Below are positions 1-7,526 of a stretch of 64,000 nt of DNA, one piece after another. The notes below the pieces were generated by a model, which was given only the letters and a program-made list of their open reading frames with translations, was not told the DNA's origin and searched no databases. Where the stretch lies: contig NZ_VYKJ01000016.1 in NCBI RefSeq assembly GCF_008710095.1, positions 36,277 to 100,276 on the forward strand, read 5' to 3'. The position numbers and the translations under genes are program-made. Within the stretch, counting starts at the first letter, position 1; each line of letters starts with the position of its first letter. This DNA is from Affinibrenneria salicis. Lineage in GTDB: Bacteria > Pseudomonadota > Gammaproteobacteria > Enterobacterales > Enterobacteriaceae.

Positions 1-129
1 GTTTGCCTGGCGCCCCTGCCACAGCTGGGTCGCCAAATGGGTGTGCAGTTCAATGGTGATGGCGCTGCGTAACGGGCCGCTGGTGAGACGGTAATTATCC
101 CGGCTGCTTTGCTGTTCGTTTTCGTTCAT
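1..129 (-). CDS. ICE protein, PFL_4669-like (N-terminal part only)
   Basis: A reading frame starts with ATG at 129 and runs off the left edge, so only 43 codons are visible. An AGGAG ribosome-binding site sits about eight bases upstream. The visible protein begins MNENEQQ and contains the stretch SGPLRSAITIELHTHLAT, which resembles the start of the PFL_4669 family of integrating conjugative element proteins. That family lies downstream of parB and DUF2857 genes in SPI-7/PAPI-1-like elements, which is exactly the context here. Its biochemical role is unknown. The family call rests on a short N-terminus plus gene order, so it is moderate. Confidence 0.55.
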   Translation of the reverse strand, partial: MNENEQQSSRDNYRLTSGPLRSAITIELHTHLATQLWQGRQAN

Positions 130-267
130 GAGAGGCTCCTGCAAATGAAGGAGCGGACAGGGTGTTACAGTTTATTCTAGGGTGATATTGCAAAACCAAT
201 TATAAAAATGAAGGAAATGGGCTGGCTGGTTTGATAGGTTATAATTTTGGTTTTATTCTTATTGATA

Positions 268-314
268 GGAAACGGTCTAAAAATATTCTGCCAGAATATT
301 TTTAGACCGTTTCC
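268..314. repeat. 47-base near-perfect palindrome
   Basis: Two perfect 23-base arms (268-290 and 292-314) are separated by a single C. The arms run GGAAACGGTC, then an A/T-rich middle, then ATTCTG at the centre. It lies in the 288-base gap between the partial ICE gene and the DksA-like gene, both on the minus strand. It could be a bidirectional terminator or a binding site for an element-encoded protein. No other gene is seen in the gap. Confidence 0.85.
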
Positions 315-417
315 GTTTGAAAGTGAGATATTAATCGGTAAAAACTATGTCTATCGATTGCACTGATAAGAAAAACACGCAGAGAAAGAAACTCCCCGCC
401 TTTGGGTCGTCTTATTC

Positions 418-627
418 TTAGCGCAGCTGGCGCTCAAGCTTTGCCTGGCAATCAATACACGTTGTTACGCCGGGCAATGTCCCACGCCGTTTGTCTGGAA
501 TGCGTTCACCGCATAGCCGGCAGTAAGACAATGATGGCGTTGCAGCAGGTCTGAAACGGTTTTTTTCGATAAGCTTTTCCAACTGCTGCTCATTGAGTTC
601 CTGATCGCGATCGATTTCATCTGGCAT
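418..627 (-). CDS. DksA/TraR-type C4 zinc-finger protein
   Basis: A 69-residue protein starting MPDEIDRDQ. The start at 627 is chosen because AGGAGG lies six to seven bases upstream; a longer frame to 705 has no such site. The C-terminal half holds two CxxC pairs (CRLCG and CIDCQ) about 17 residues apart, the zinc-finger layout of the DksA/TraR family. These small proteins act on RNA polymerase near the ppGpp site, and TraR versions are common on conjugative elements. The N-terminal coiled-coil region is short, as in TraR rather than DksA. It overlaps the DUF2857 gene by eleven bases, so the two are probably translated together. Whether it really binds RNA polymerase is inference. Confidence 0.8.
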   Translation of the reverse strand: MPDEIDRDQELNEQQLEKLIEKNRFRPAATPSLSYCRLCGERIPDKRRGTLPGVTTCIDCQAKLERQLR

Positions 628-1201
628 GTGATTTCCTCCTGTCCGATGCTTCTTTTTCGCAAAGCGTGATGCGGTTCCAGACCACGGTGAGCGACGGGCC
701 CTCATCTTGTGATGAGAGTTCTTCGGTAACTTGCATCATGATGTCCAGCGCGTTGAGCGAGTCGATGTTTTCCGGGCGTCGTTTTTGCCAACGAACCCAG
801 ATTTCAGCATCGGTATCTTCATCCGGGATTTGCGTCCGGCCCTGAGAAATAGATATACCTAGCAACCGGCGTCGGGCGCTGATTTCATTAGACGACAGGC
901 CAAAATACTGGTTCAGAAGCTCAATTGAACCGCCCAGACAGATGGCCCGGTTAATCTGTTGTTGCAGGAGTACCTCCTGACGGGACTGAGCCAGGATCTG
1001 GCGTAGAACTTCGTGTTGGATCGTGACATTCATAAACTGCGCGGACGCCCGGCTGACAATGAACAGCTCGTCTAGGGATAACTGATTGATGGCGTTCATT
1101 TCGTCGTAAGTGAAACCCAGCGCTTCGCAGTAGCGAATGTTGCCTTCTTTCAGCGCATGCAGTACGTCAGTCAATACCGCGTAGTTCAGTGACGGGATCA
1201 T
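617..1201 (-). CDS. DUF2857 family ICE protein
   Basis: A 194-residue soluble protein starting MIPSLNYAVLTDVLHALKEG. Its sequence and its place directly after parB fit DUF2857, a family of unknown function found almost only in SPI-7/PAPI-1-like conjugative elements. No catalytic motif is visible. The start codon overlaps the parB stop (ATGA type, 1198-1201) and its own 3' end overlaps the zinc-finger gene, so parB, this gene and the zinc-finger gene form one translationally coupled operon. Function cannot be stated beyond a likely part in element maintenance or transfer control. Confidence 0.75.
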   Translation of the reverse strand: MIPSLNYAVLTDVLHALKEGNIRYCEALGFTYDEMNAINQLSLDELFIVSRASAQFMNVTIQHEVLRQILAQSRQEVLLQQQINRAICLGGSIELLNQYFGLSSNEISARRRLLGISISQGRTQIPDEDTDAEIWVRWQKRRPENIDSLNALDIMMQVTEELSSQDEGPSLTVVWNRITLCEKEASDRRKSHAR

Positions 1202-2646
1202 GATGATGCCTCCTCCCGTTGTTTCTCATGCAGGCGGCGCAGCAGACGGATCAACTGGAAAATATTTATGACCACATCGTCGCCAAATCCGGCTGACGTC
1301 ATCGCGGAGCCCAGTAATAAATGCTGCCACAGTGACGCGGCTCCCCCCATTTTTTGCGCCAGAAAAGACAGAAGTTGCCAGTAGGTACGAGCCTCATTCG
1401 ACAACGGGCTGTCTGGCTCTGCCAAATCAAAGCCGTTTTCCTGCGAGGGTTGTATCAGATGTTCCAGACCGGCTTTTGCCGCCAGCCCCCATGCCGTTTG
1501 TTCGGCAAGCGATGGCAGATTTTCGGTAGTGTCAAAGACAGGCTCGATATCCCATCCAGCCTCCGGGCGTTCCAGGGGCGATATCTCCGCCGGATCAGTA
1601 TCGGTGATATTCCCGCTTTCGCTTTCCTGTTCCTCTTTCCCTGCAGCATGGGGCTTGACAGAAGGGGCGGATCCGGGTTTTGCGTGAGAATCATAAAAAG
1701 GTTCGTCATTTTGTTCCGGTACTTCGTCCGCCGTATTTCGGGGTGTTGAGAGGACCGTTCTGACCTCTGGTTGATAACGGCGTTGCTCGTTGATCTCAGG
1801 GAGTGTTGGGGTTGGTGATCCCAATAGCGCTTGGCGTTTCTGAGCCCCGGCATCGGTGATCAATGCCACGGCATTGTAATCGATCTCCAGCGCCTGGCTG
1901 ATAAGTCCCGTTAGTTCGTCCCGAATACCGTCATACGAGAAACCCGCCAGCGGGCCATTAAAGGGGATAAGAGCCATAGCGAAGACATCATTAAAGTCAG
2001 GTTTGCCAGCGACAGATTGATACTGGGTATCCCAGAATTTTGATGTGCAGGCGCGCAGCATTAACAACCTTTCAATGGTGGTTTTAGGCAGGCCGCTGTA
2101 CAGCAAATCCGGAATATGAGGCAGGAGATAGTTAATCGTCGCTGTCATTCTGCTGTATACCGACTGGTGGATTGCATAGCCGGCCTGATCAAGTTTCTGG
2201 AGTAATTCTGTTTGGGACATCGCGCCATAGAGCGACAGGCAAATATCAGCCGCTTTTTGTACGGCCAGGGATTTTTCAATAAATGTCAGCGAACCGCGCA
2301 GATCATTCTCGACCAGATGACCGAGCAGACAGTGTAAATTACCGCGCTCTACAGGACCGGACAGCCATTTGTGGAACAGGCAGGTGATATCCCAGAATAC
2401 TTTATCCTGCGTCTCCAGCCAGAGTTCATTCAGAATAGACAGTCGGGTATTCCCGCCATTGAATACAATATAATGGCTTTCGCCTGGTCGTTGGGTGATT
2501 TTCGGAGGATGGTCGAGCCCGCGGTTTTTAATTGATGTCTTGATTTCCTCATAATAGGGATTCCGGATAATTCTGGGATCGAGTTCAAAGGCCCTGAGTT
2601 GGTCCAGTTTCACGGATAAAAGGGTACCTTGATTATCTTTCATCAT
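1198..2646 (-). CDS. ParB family protein of an integrative conjugative element
   Basis: A 482-residue protein. Residues about 8-75 carry the ParB/Srx N-terminal fold, with the motif FNGGNTRL in the place where chromosomal ParB has GGHRR; the GGNTR form is typical of ICE-borne ParB (PFGI-1 type). The long middle and C-terminal parts are low complexity and acidic (roughly 270-400), with a helical tail. In related elements this gene follows a ParA (Soj) and a DnaB-like helicase gene; neither is present upstream here, where an AlpA regulator and an unknown gene are found instead. That suggests the element end was rearranged or trimmed. The start could be either of two adjacent ATGs. Confidence 0.82.
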   Translation of the reverse strand: MMKDNQGTLLSVKLDQLRAFELDPRIIRNPYYEEIKTSIKNRGLDHPPKITQRPGESHYIVFNGGNTRLSILNELWLETQDKVFWDITCLFHKWLSGPVERGNLHCLLGHLVENDLRGSLTFIEKSLAVQKAADICLSLYGAMSQTELLQKLDQAGYAIHQSVYSRMTATINYLLPHIPDLLYSGLPKTTIERLLMLRACTSKFWDTQYQSVAGKPDFNDVFAMALIPFNGPLAGFSYDGIRDELTGLISQALEIDYNAVALITDAGAQKRQALLGSPTPTLPEINEQRRYQPEVRTVLSTPRNTADEVPEQNDEPFYDSHAKPGSAPSVKPHAAGKEEQESESGNITDTDPAEISPLERPEAGWDIEPVFDTTENLPSLAEQTAWGLAAKAGLEHLIQPSQENGFDLAEPDSPLSNEARTYWQLLSFLAQKMGGAASLWQHLLLGSAMTSAGFGDDVVINIFQLIRLLRRLHEKQREEASS

Positions 2647-2667
2647 CCTTTTCCTCTGAAAAAATGA

Positions 2668-2853
2668 TTAACGGTTGGCTAATTTAATATTGATCCATTC
2701 ATCAATTTCAGATTCGAGCCAGGCTACGCTGGCCGGACCTATTTTGACCGAATGAGGAAAGTTGCCGCTTTTCATATACAGATATATTTGCGAGCGTTTT
2801 AAACCGGTTTTTTCTTCAACCTGCTTTAGTCGTAATAGCTGATGTGATGTCAT
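2668..2853 (-). CDS. AlpA-type excision/transcription regulator
   Basis: A 61-residue protein starting MTSHQLLRLKQVEEKTG. The start at 2853 is picked because AGGAGG lies six bases upstream; a longer frame to 2907 exists but lacks this. The helix-turn-helix (EEKTGLKRSQIYLYMKSGNFP) and the WLESEIDEWI ending are those of the AlpA/Excisionase-like family, which controls integrase expression or directs excision in satellites and ICEs. It is the first gene of the parB operon (22-base gap to parB). The 2934-2967 inverted repeat lies about 80 bases upstream and may be its operator. Direct evidence for an excision role is lacking. Confidence 0.8.
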   Translation of the reverse strand: MTSHQLLRLKQVEEKTGLKRSQIYLYMKSGNFPHSVKIGPASVAWLESEIDEWINIKLANR

Positions 2854-2933
2854 AGTATCCTCCTGTGGCAGAAATGGGTTATGTCCGGAAATGACACGAC
2901 AACACAAACAGGAGCAGGGATAAAGTTAATGAA

Positions 2934-2967
2934 CCCGTATTAAGGATTGGAAAACCCTTAATACGGG
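2934..2967. repeat. Inverted repeat between alpA-like gene and unknown ICE gene
   Basis: Two perfect 12-base arms (CCCGTATTAAGG and its complement) surround a 10-base loop. The site is between the end of the 311-residue gene and the start of the alpA-like gene. It lacks a T-run on the minus strand, so an operator is as likely as a terminator. Confidence 0.7.
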
Positions 2968-2984
2968 GTTCAGTCAAATAATGC

Positions 2985-3920
2985 TTATCTTGATGATGTT
3001 GATACCCCAAGGAAAGATGGTGAGCCACGCTCAAGAGCAGTTTTTAGTGTCTCGCCGCTTAGACGATCCGTTATACCGTCGGCTAATGCCCATTGTTCAA
3101 AGATGGACAGCAGCTTGTAAGGCTGGTTAACCAATGGACTGATGGCCTCATTATGCTTGCAGGAGAGCCAGAACAAGCGCGATAGCGGGGTGGATATCCG
3201 TGTTGTAGAAGTTGATATAGTTTTATTTTTCGCCAGTATCTGGATTAATTTTTCAAGCTCAGTATGGCGGAGAACGAAACAGGCATCTAGAGGTAGGGCG
3301 TGGAGCGGAAAGTGTTCTTTTCGACAATATTTATTTATGTTGTGAAAGATAATGCGATCGTGAATTTGGGGGGCGATGTTTTTAGGTAGTAGTTTTATTT
3401 GTTTTTTCATCCTTTCTTGCCATGTGGTTTCTTCAAATACCTGAAATATTTCTCCTGAAATGATAGTGGAAAAACCGTAGTTTATTGTGTTTTTCTCTGT
3501 CATCGGCGATGGAATACTCAACGATTGAGCTAGTAAATGTTGTATTAAAATATATTCGTATCCTATTAATGGTGTGTCAAGGATTTTGTTTTTAGAAAGA
3601 AAGTACTCTCCCTCAGTGTCGATAATTAAATCTCTTTTATTAATGAAGCAATCTTTTTCAAGCAAGCAAAGTCTATGGGTAAGTTTGTTTTCTGCTTTTT
3701 TTAATTTTACTTTGTTATTTAAGGTTTTTACTTTTCTTAACCTAACAGGAGACTGAAAATAAATGGAGAGGTGTATTTTCCCACATAAGGCATCTCGATA
3801 AATATCTCTTTTTTTTATTTTTATATTCGTCGATAGAGTAGCTATTTTGACTGCTTCTCTTATTGTAACCCAGTCAGGTATTCTACTGATTGAATAAAAT
3901 GGTTTGTCGTGTTTTTTCAT
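2985..3920 (-). CDS. Unknown 311-residue ICE-associated protein
   Basis: I do not recognise this protein. It has 311 residues, no signal peptide and no membrane segment. The first 220 residues are rich in Lys, Ile and Asn and come from A/T-rich DNA. The C-terminal 50 residues (around FEQWALADGITDRLSGETLKT) are encoded by more G/C-rich DNA and look better conserved in style. AAGGAG lies eight bases before the ATG. An N-terminal stretch (PDWVTIREAVKIATLS) could form a small DNA-binding helix pair but this is weak. Its position upstream of alpA and parB suggests cargo or a control gene at the element edge. Confidence 0.6.
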   Translation of the reverse strand: MKKHDKPFYSISRIPDWVTIREAVKIATLSTNIKIKKRDIYRDALCGKIHLSIYFQSPVRLRKVKTLNNKVKLKKAENKLTHRLCLLEKDCFINKRDLIIDTEGEYFLSKNKILDTPLIGYEYILIQHLLAQSLSIPSPMTEKNTINYGFSTIISGEIFQVFEETTWQERMKKQIKLLPKNIAPQIHDRIIFHNINKYCRKEHFPLHALPLDACFVLRHTELEKLIQILAKNKTISTSTTRISTPLSRLFWLSCKHNEAISPLVNQPYKLLSIFEQWALADGITDRLSGETLKTALERGSPSFLGVSTSSR

Positions 3921-4608
3921 AATGCTTCTCCTTCTATATTACGAGGCTAACTGTTTTGATAGTCATCAATTCCCTGTTGTTTAATGATGTTAGAATGTAT
4001 TTTTTTCTAGAAAAATAATTAAACTGAGTGAAAAATTGTCTTGTTGACGGTAGTTTTCTTTAATTGGATAACAGCTGATTCGTTGGAATATCAACATGGT
4101 AATGTATTATACGTTCACGTTATCAGTGAGTATTTTCTAACGAGGATTTAGGAGTTTAATTTCATATATAATAATTGGTTATGTTGATTTTTTGCATTTT
4201 TTCCTGTTAGAGCTTCCCTCTCGATTGCTGCGTATTGACAACAATGAAACGAAACAGTATCGTTTCGTTATTGTTGATCTATCTCATACTGTATGTAAAT
4301 AACAATGTGACGATCTGTACGAAGGTGCGTTACCGGTGAATTGATTTCATCCTGTCTGAGGCGCTTTGGCTAGGCGGAATATGCCCTCCCGTAACGGAGC
4401 GATTTGATGTATTTTTTGTGCTAAATATCATGATGTTAGGTTGATCTTAAGTGCGTGGTGCAGCCTGTTGAGTGTTCGCTCGAACGGGTTCACAAAGAGG
4501 GGGCGGGTCACTACAGCACGAATGATGGATGTGTTTTTCTGGCTCCAGGGACGATTCAAGATTGACGGCCCTTGAGCTTCCTCACTTACGTTAAAAAAGG
4601 ACTATGCA
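3921..4608. other. 688-base A/T-rich non-coding stretch at ICE edge
   Basis: No convincing gene is found on either strand. The stretch separates the minus-strand ICE block from the plus-strand mipA-like gene and contains a promoter-operator-like module (4235-4269). It may hold the junction between the ICE remnant and neighbouring DNA, but I could not identify an attachment site. Confidence 0.6.
4235..4269 (+). promoter_or_regulatory. Promoter-operator module like that of tetR at 35.8 kb
   Basis: TTGACA (4235-4240) is followed after 17 bases by TATCGT, a fair sigma-70 promoter. Over it lies a palindrome with perfect 8-base arms AACGAAAC (4248-4255) and GTTTCGTT (4262-4269). The same arrangement (TTGACAACA, GAAACGA, ATCGTTTCG in the same spacing) is found in the tetR promoter-operator near 35,828-35,870 on the minus strand. 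The nearest downstream gene is mipA-like, 340 bases away. Confidence 0.6.
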
Positions 4609-5409
4609 ATGAAGCACCCCACCGATTCTTTCAGATTGACCAGTTGTTCCGTATCGGCGGCATTGGCGATGTTTACCGTTTCGCTGTCCTGGGCGCCGAT
4701 GGCGGCTGCGCAAACTGCCAAGCCCGACGGAGATGGATCTTCAACATGGGCATTAGGCGCGGGCGTTGCCGTTGTTCAGAAGCCTTATCGCGATATTGAT
4801 ACTGATGTTGTTCCCTTACCGCTATTTTCGTACGAAAACAGATGGATTAGCGCTTCTGTTCCAAAGCTGGACTTAAAACTCCTTTCCAATGAATCCGTTA
4901 CCCTGAGCCTGAGGGCCAGATACGCCGGGGACGGCTATGATGCGGACGACTCCCCGTTCCTTGCCGGCATGGATGATCGCAAGGGCAGTATATGGGCAGG
5001 GGGGGCAATGATGTGGAAGACGGGCATCGTCGATCTTTCGGCGGAAGTTCTCGGCGACGTTTCCGGCAATAGCAAGGGCTCTCGTGCAAAATTGCAGGCG
5101 GAGCGGCGTTTTTCCTCCGGCGCTTTTGGCATAACGCCGAGGTTGGGCGTTGCGTGGGTGGATAGCAAATTCGTTGATTACTATTATGGCGTGAGGCGTT
5201 CAGAAGCGCGTCCAAACCGCGGTTTTTATGAGGGGGAGTCTGCCACCAATGTTGAGGCGGGGGTGCGCATGGATTACACTCTGGCGCGGCGTCACACCTT
5301 GTTTCTTGATGCGAGCGCCACCCGGTTCGGCAGCGCCATCAAAGATAGCCCGTTAGTCGACAGTTCAAGCCAAACGATGGTGAGCGTCGGTTATCTCTAT
5401 CGTTTTTAA
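4609..5409 (+). CDS. MipA/OmpV family outer-membrane protein
   Basis: A 266-residue protein with an N-terminal signal sequence (about residues 1-34, hydrophobic core FTVSLSWAPMAAA). The mature part has alternating hydrophobic residues, the SYENRWISASVPKLDLKLL region and a final aromatic Phe (GYLYRF), as expected of a beta-barrel of the MipA/OmpV family. E. coli MipA binds the lytic transglycosylase MltA and the murein synthase PBP1B; OmpV members are porin or adhesin-like. AAAGGACT precedes the ATG. Family paralogues are common in enteric bacteria, so a true MipA function is not implied. A tetR-like operator lies about 340 bases upstream. Confidence 0.82.
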   Translation: MKHPTDSFRLTSCSVSAALAMFTVSLSWAPMAAAQTAKPDGDGSSTWALGAGVAVVQKPYRDIDTDVVPLPLFSYENRWISASVPKLDLKLLSNESVTLSLRARYAGDGYDADDSPFLAGMDDRKGSIWAGGAMMWKTGIVDLSAEVLGDVSGNSKGSRAKLQAERRFSSGAFGITPRLGVAWVDSKFVDYYYGVRRSEARPNRGFYEGESATNVEAGVRMDYTLARRHTLFLDASATRFGSAIKDSPLVDSSSQTMVSVGYLYRF

Positions 5410-5471
5410 TCAAACTTGATTTATCGCTCATGGCGGGCCGTCGCCGTGAGTCTCTTCCTGAGAGCGGTTGA

Positions 5472-5506
5472 CAAATACGCCCTGTCTATACAGGGCGATC
5501 TGTGTG
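5472..5506. terminator. Hairpin between convergent mipA-like and EF4-like genes
   Basis: CGCCCTG and CAGGGCG form a 7-base stem around a 6-base loop, with a second G/C-rich inverted repeat (CCGCCG/CGGCGG) just after it. It sits between two convergent genes and may end both transcripts, although no T-run follows. Confidence 0.4.
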
Positions 5507-5538
5507 CTTCGGCCGCCGTATCCGGCGGCGATGGATAA

Positions 5539-7338
5539 TCAGCCGTCAATCGCCAAAATCGCCATAAACGCCTCGCGTGGGATTTCCCGTTTTGAAAACC
5601 CGATGTTGTGTTTCTTATTTTCGCGTTGCTTGCGAATGAGCCGTTTTTTCTGCGAGAGGCTGCCCTGAAATCCTTGTGCCAGCGCGCTTTTGCGCAACGG
5701 TGGGATATCTTCCCGCGCGATGAAGCGGTTTTCCACTTTTGCTTGCACCGGCACCGGATACAGCTTGCGCGGGATGACGTACTTCAGCGTTTTCACGATT
5801 TCGGACGCCCGCGCCCAGGCTTTTTGTCGGGCGATGATAAAAGAAAAGGCGTCCACCAGTTGGTTATCGAGATAAATATCGCAACGCACCAGATCGGCGC
5901 GGCGATAGCCTGAGAGTTCGTAATCCAGCGTGGCGTAGCCCTGGGTGAGGGATTTGAGCGTATCAAAAAAGCCGAAAACCATCTCATTAAGCGGGATCGC
6001 CCAGGTCAGACGCACGGCGCCGCCGTCCAGATAGCGCATATCCACAAACTCGCCGCGCCGGGAGGCGCAGAATTCCATCATGGCGCCCACATAGGTATCC
6101 GGGGTATGAATGGTGCTGACGACATAAGGCTCTTCGACGTAATTCAGCACGTCTTCGCCCGGAAAATGAGCCGGATTATCGACGCTCAGGCATTGGCCGT
6201 TATGTAACCAGACGCGATATTCAACGCTTGGCGCGGTGGCAATCACCGAGATGCCGTATTCCCGCTTCAGGCGCTCGCGGACGATATCCATGTGCAGCAT
6301 CCCCAGAAAACCACAGCGGAAGCCCGCGCCCAGCGAGGCGGAGACTTCCGGTTCAATGTGCAGCGCCGCATCATTAAGAGACAGTTTATCCATGGCGTTG
6401 CGCAATCCTTTCAGATCGTCATCCGCATCGGGATAAAGCCCGGAAAACACCATCGGTTTCATCTCCTGATAGCGGGAAACCGCTTCGGTTGCGGGATTCG
6501 CCGCCAGCGTCAGGGTATCGCCGACGCGGATCGCGCCCGCATCTTTAATTCCGGCGGCGATATAGCCCACTTCTCCGGTATCCAGTTTTTCACACGGCTG
6601 GCGTGCGGGTAGGAAAGCCCCGGTTTCAGTGACCTCAAAGCGAAAACCGGATGACATGAAACAGAGAGCATCGCCGGTGTTGATGCTGCCGTCCACGATA
6701 CGCACATGCATGATGGCGCCGTGATAAGGATCGTAATGGGAGTCAAACACCAACGCCCGGAGCGAGGTGTGCGATTCGCCGAGCGGGGAGGGGAAATGCC
6801 GAGCGACGAACGCAAGCACGGCGGCCACACCTTCCCCGGTTTTTGCCGATACCGGCAACACCGTGCTGATATCCAGGCCGGGAATGTCGGCCAGTTGCTG
6901 CATCACGCCGGCGATATCGGCTTGCGGACTATCAATTTTGTTCAGGACCGGCAGTAGGGTCAGGCCATGTCGTCGAGCCAGATTGAGATTGGCGATGGTC
7001 TGAGCCTGAACGCCTTGCGCGGCGTCAATCAGCAGTATCGCGCCTTCGCAGGCGGCCAGGCTGCGCGAAACTTCCGCGGAAAAATCGACGTGTCCCGGCG
7101 TATCCACTAGATTGAATTGATACTGGCGGCCCTCATCGCTCTGATAGCGCATACGCACCGTTTGCAGTTTGATGGTGATGCCGCGTTCACGCTCAATATC
7201 CATGGAGTCGAGCAGCAGTTCCCGCATGTCCCGCCGGGCCACGGTAGAGGTGAGTTCAATAAAACGATCGGCCAGCGTGGATTTACCGTGGTCGATATGG
7301 GCGATAATGCAAAAATTGCGAATGGAGGAAAATGACAT
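5539..7338 (-). CDS. Divergent second LepA/EF4-like translational GTPase
   Basis: A 599-residue protein with the full LepA layout: G1 loop AHIDHGKST (about 13-21), the G2/switch region RERGITIK, G3 DTPGHVDF, G4 NKID, domains II and III (GFRCGFLGMLHMDIVRERL), and the EF4-specific C-terminal domain ending REAFMAILAIDG. EF4 back-translocates or remodels stalled ribosomes. It aligns end to end with E. coli LepA, but with many substitutions in every domain, more than expected for the chromosomal orthologue of an enteric bacterium; the normal lepA is next to lepB and rnc, and those are absent here. I therefore read it as an additional paralogue. The start MSFSSIRNF matches the LepA start position. 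Confidence 0.85.
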   Translation of the reverse strand: MSFSSIRNFCIIAHIDHGKSTLADRFIELTSTVARRDMRELLLDSMDIERERGITIKLQTVRMRYQSDEGRQYQFNLVDTPGHVDFSAEVSRSLAACEGAILLIDAAQGVQAQTIANLNLARRHGLTLLPVLNKIDSPQADIAGVMQQLADIPGLDISTVLPVSAKTGEGVAAVLAFVARHFPSPLGESHTSLRALVFDSHYDPYHGAIMHVRIVDGSINTGDALCFMSSGFRFEVTETGAFLPARQPCEKLDTGEVGYIAAGIKDAGAIRVGDTLTLAANPATEAVSRYQEMKPMVFSGLYPDADDDLKGLRNAMDKLSLNDAALHIEPEVSASLGAGFRCGFLGMLHMDIVRERLKREYGISVIATAPSVEYRVWLHNGQCLSVDNPAHFPGEDVLNYVEEPYVVSTIHTPDTYVGAMMEFCASRRGEFVDMRYLDGGAVRLTWAIPLNEMVFGFFDTLKSLTQGYATLDYELSGYRRADLVRCDIYLDNQLVDAFSFIIARQKAWARASEIVKTLKYVIPRKLYPVPVQAKVENRFIAREDIPPLRKSALAQGFQGSLSQKKRLIRKQRENKKHNIGFSKREIPREAFMAILAIDG

Positions 7339-7526
7339 GGGAATGGCCTTTTACATCACTGTTCCGCTTATCAACCAGCACGGTTAATCAAGCGAACAAA
7401 AAAATCCCACTGAAGATTGACTCAGTGAACGCATAATCAAAACGATGTAAAAGTAGATAGCCGGGGCGGATGATAACGCATTTCACTTTTGCCGCGCAAG
7501 CGCGCGGCAAAAGTGAACGCCGACGG
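7339..7526. terminator. Strong 16-base-pair hairpin downstream of membrane hydrolase (7482-7517)
   Basis: Within this gap, 7482-7497 and 7502-7517 are perfect complements (arm TTCACTTTTGCCGCGC) around a 4-base loop. The hairpin ends nine bases past the stop of the minus-strand hydrolase gene, so it is best read as its terminator; a short A/T tract is inside the stem, not after it. No gene is seen in the gap. Confidence 0.65.
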
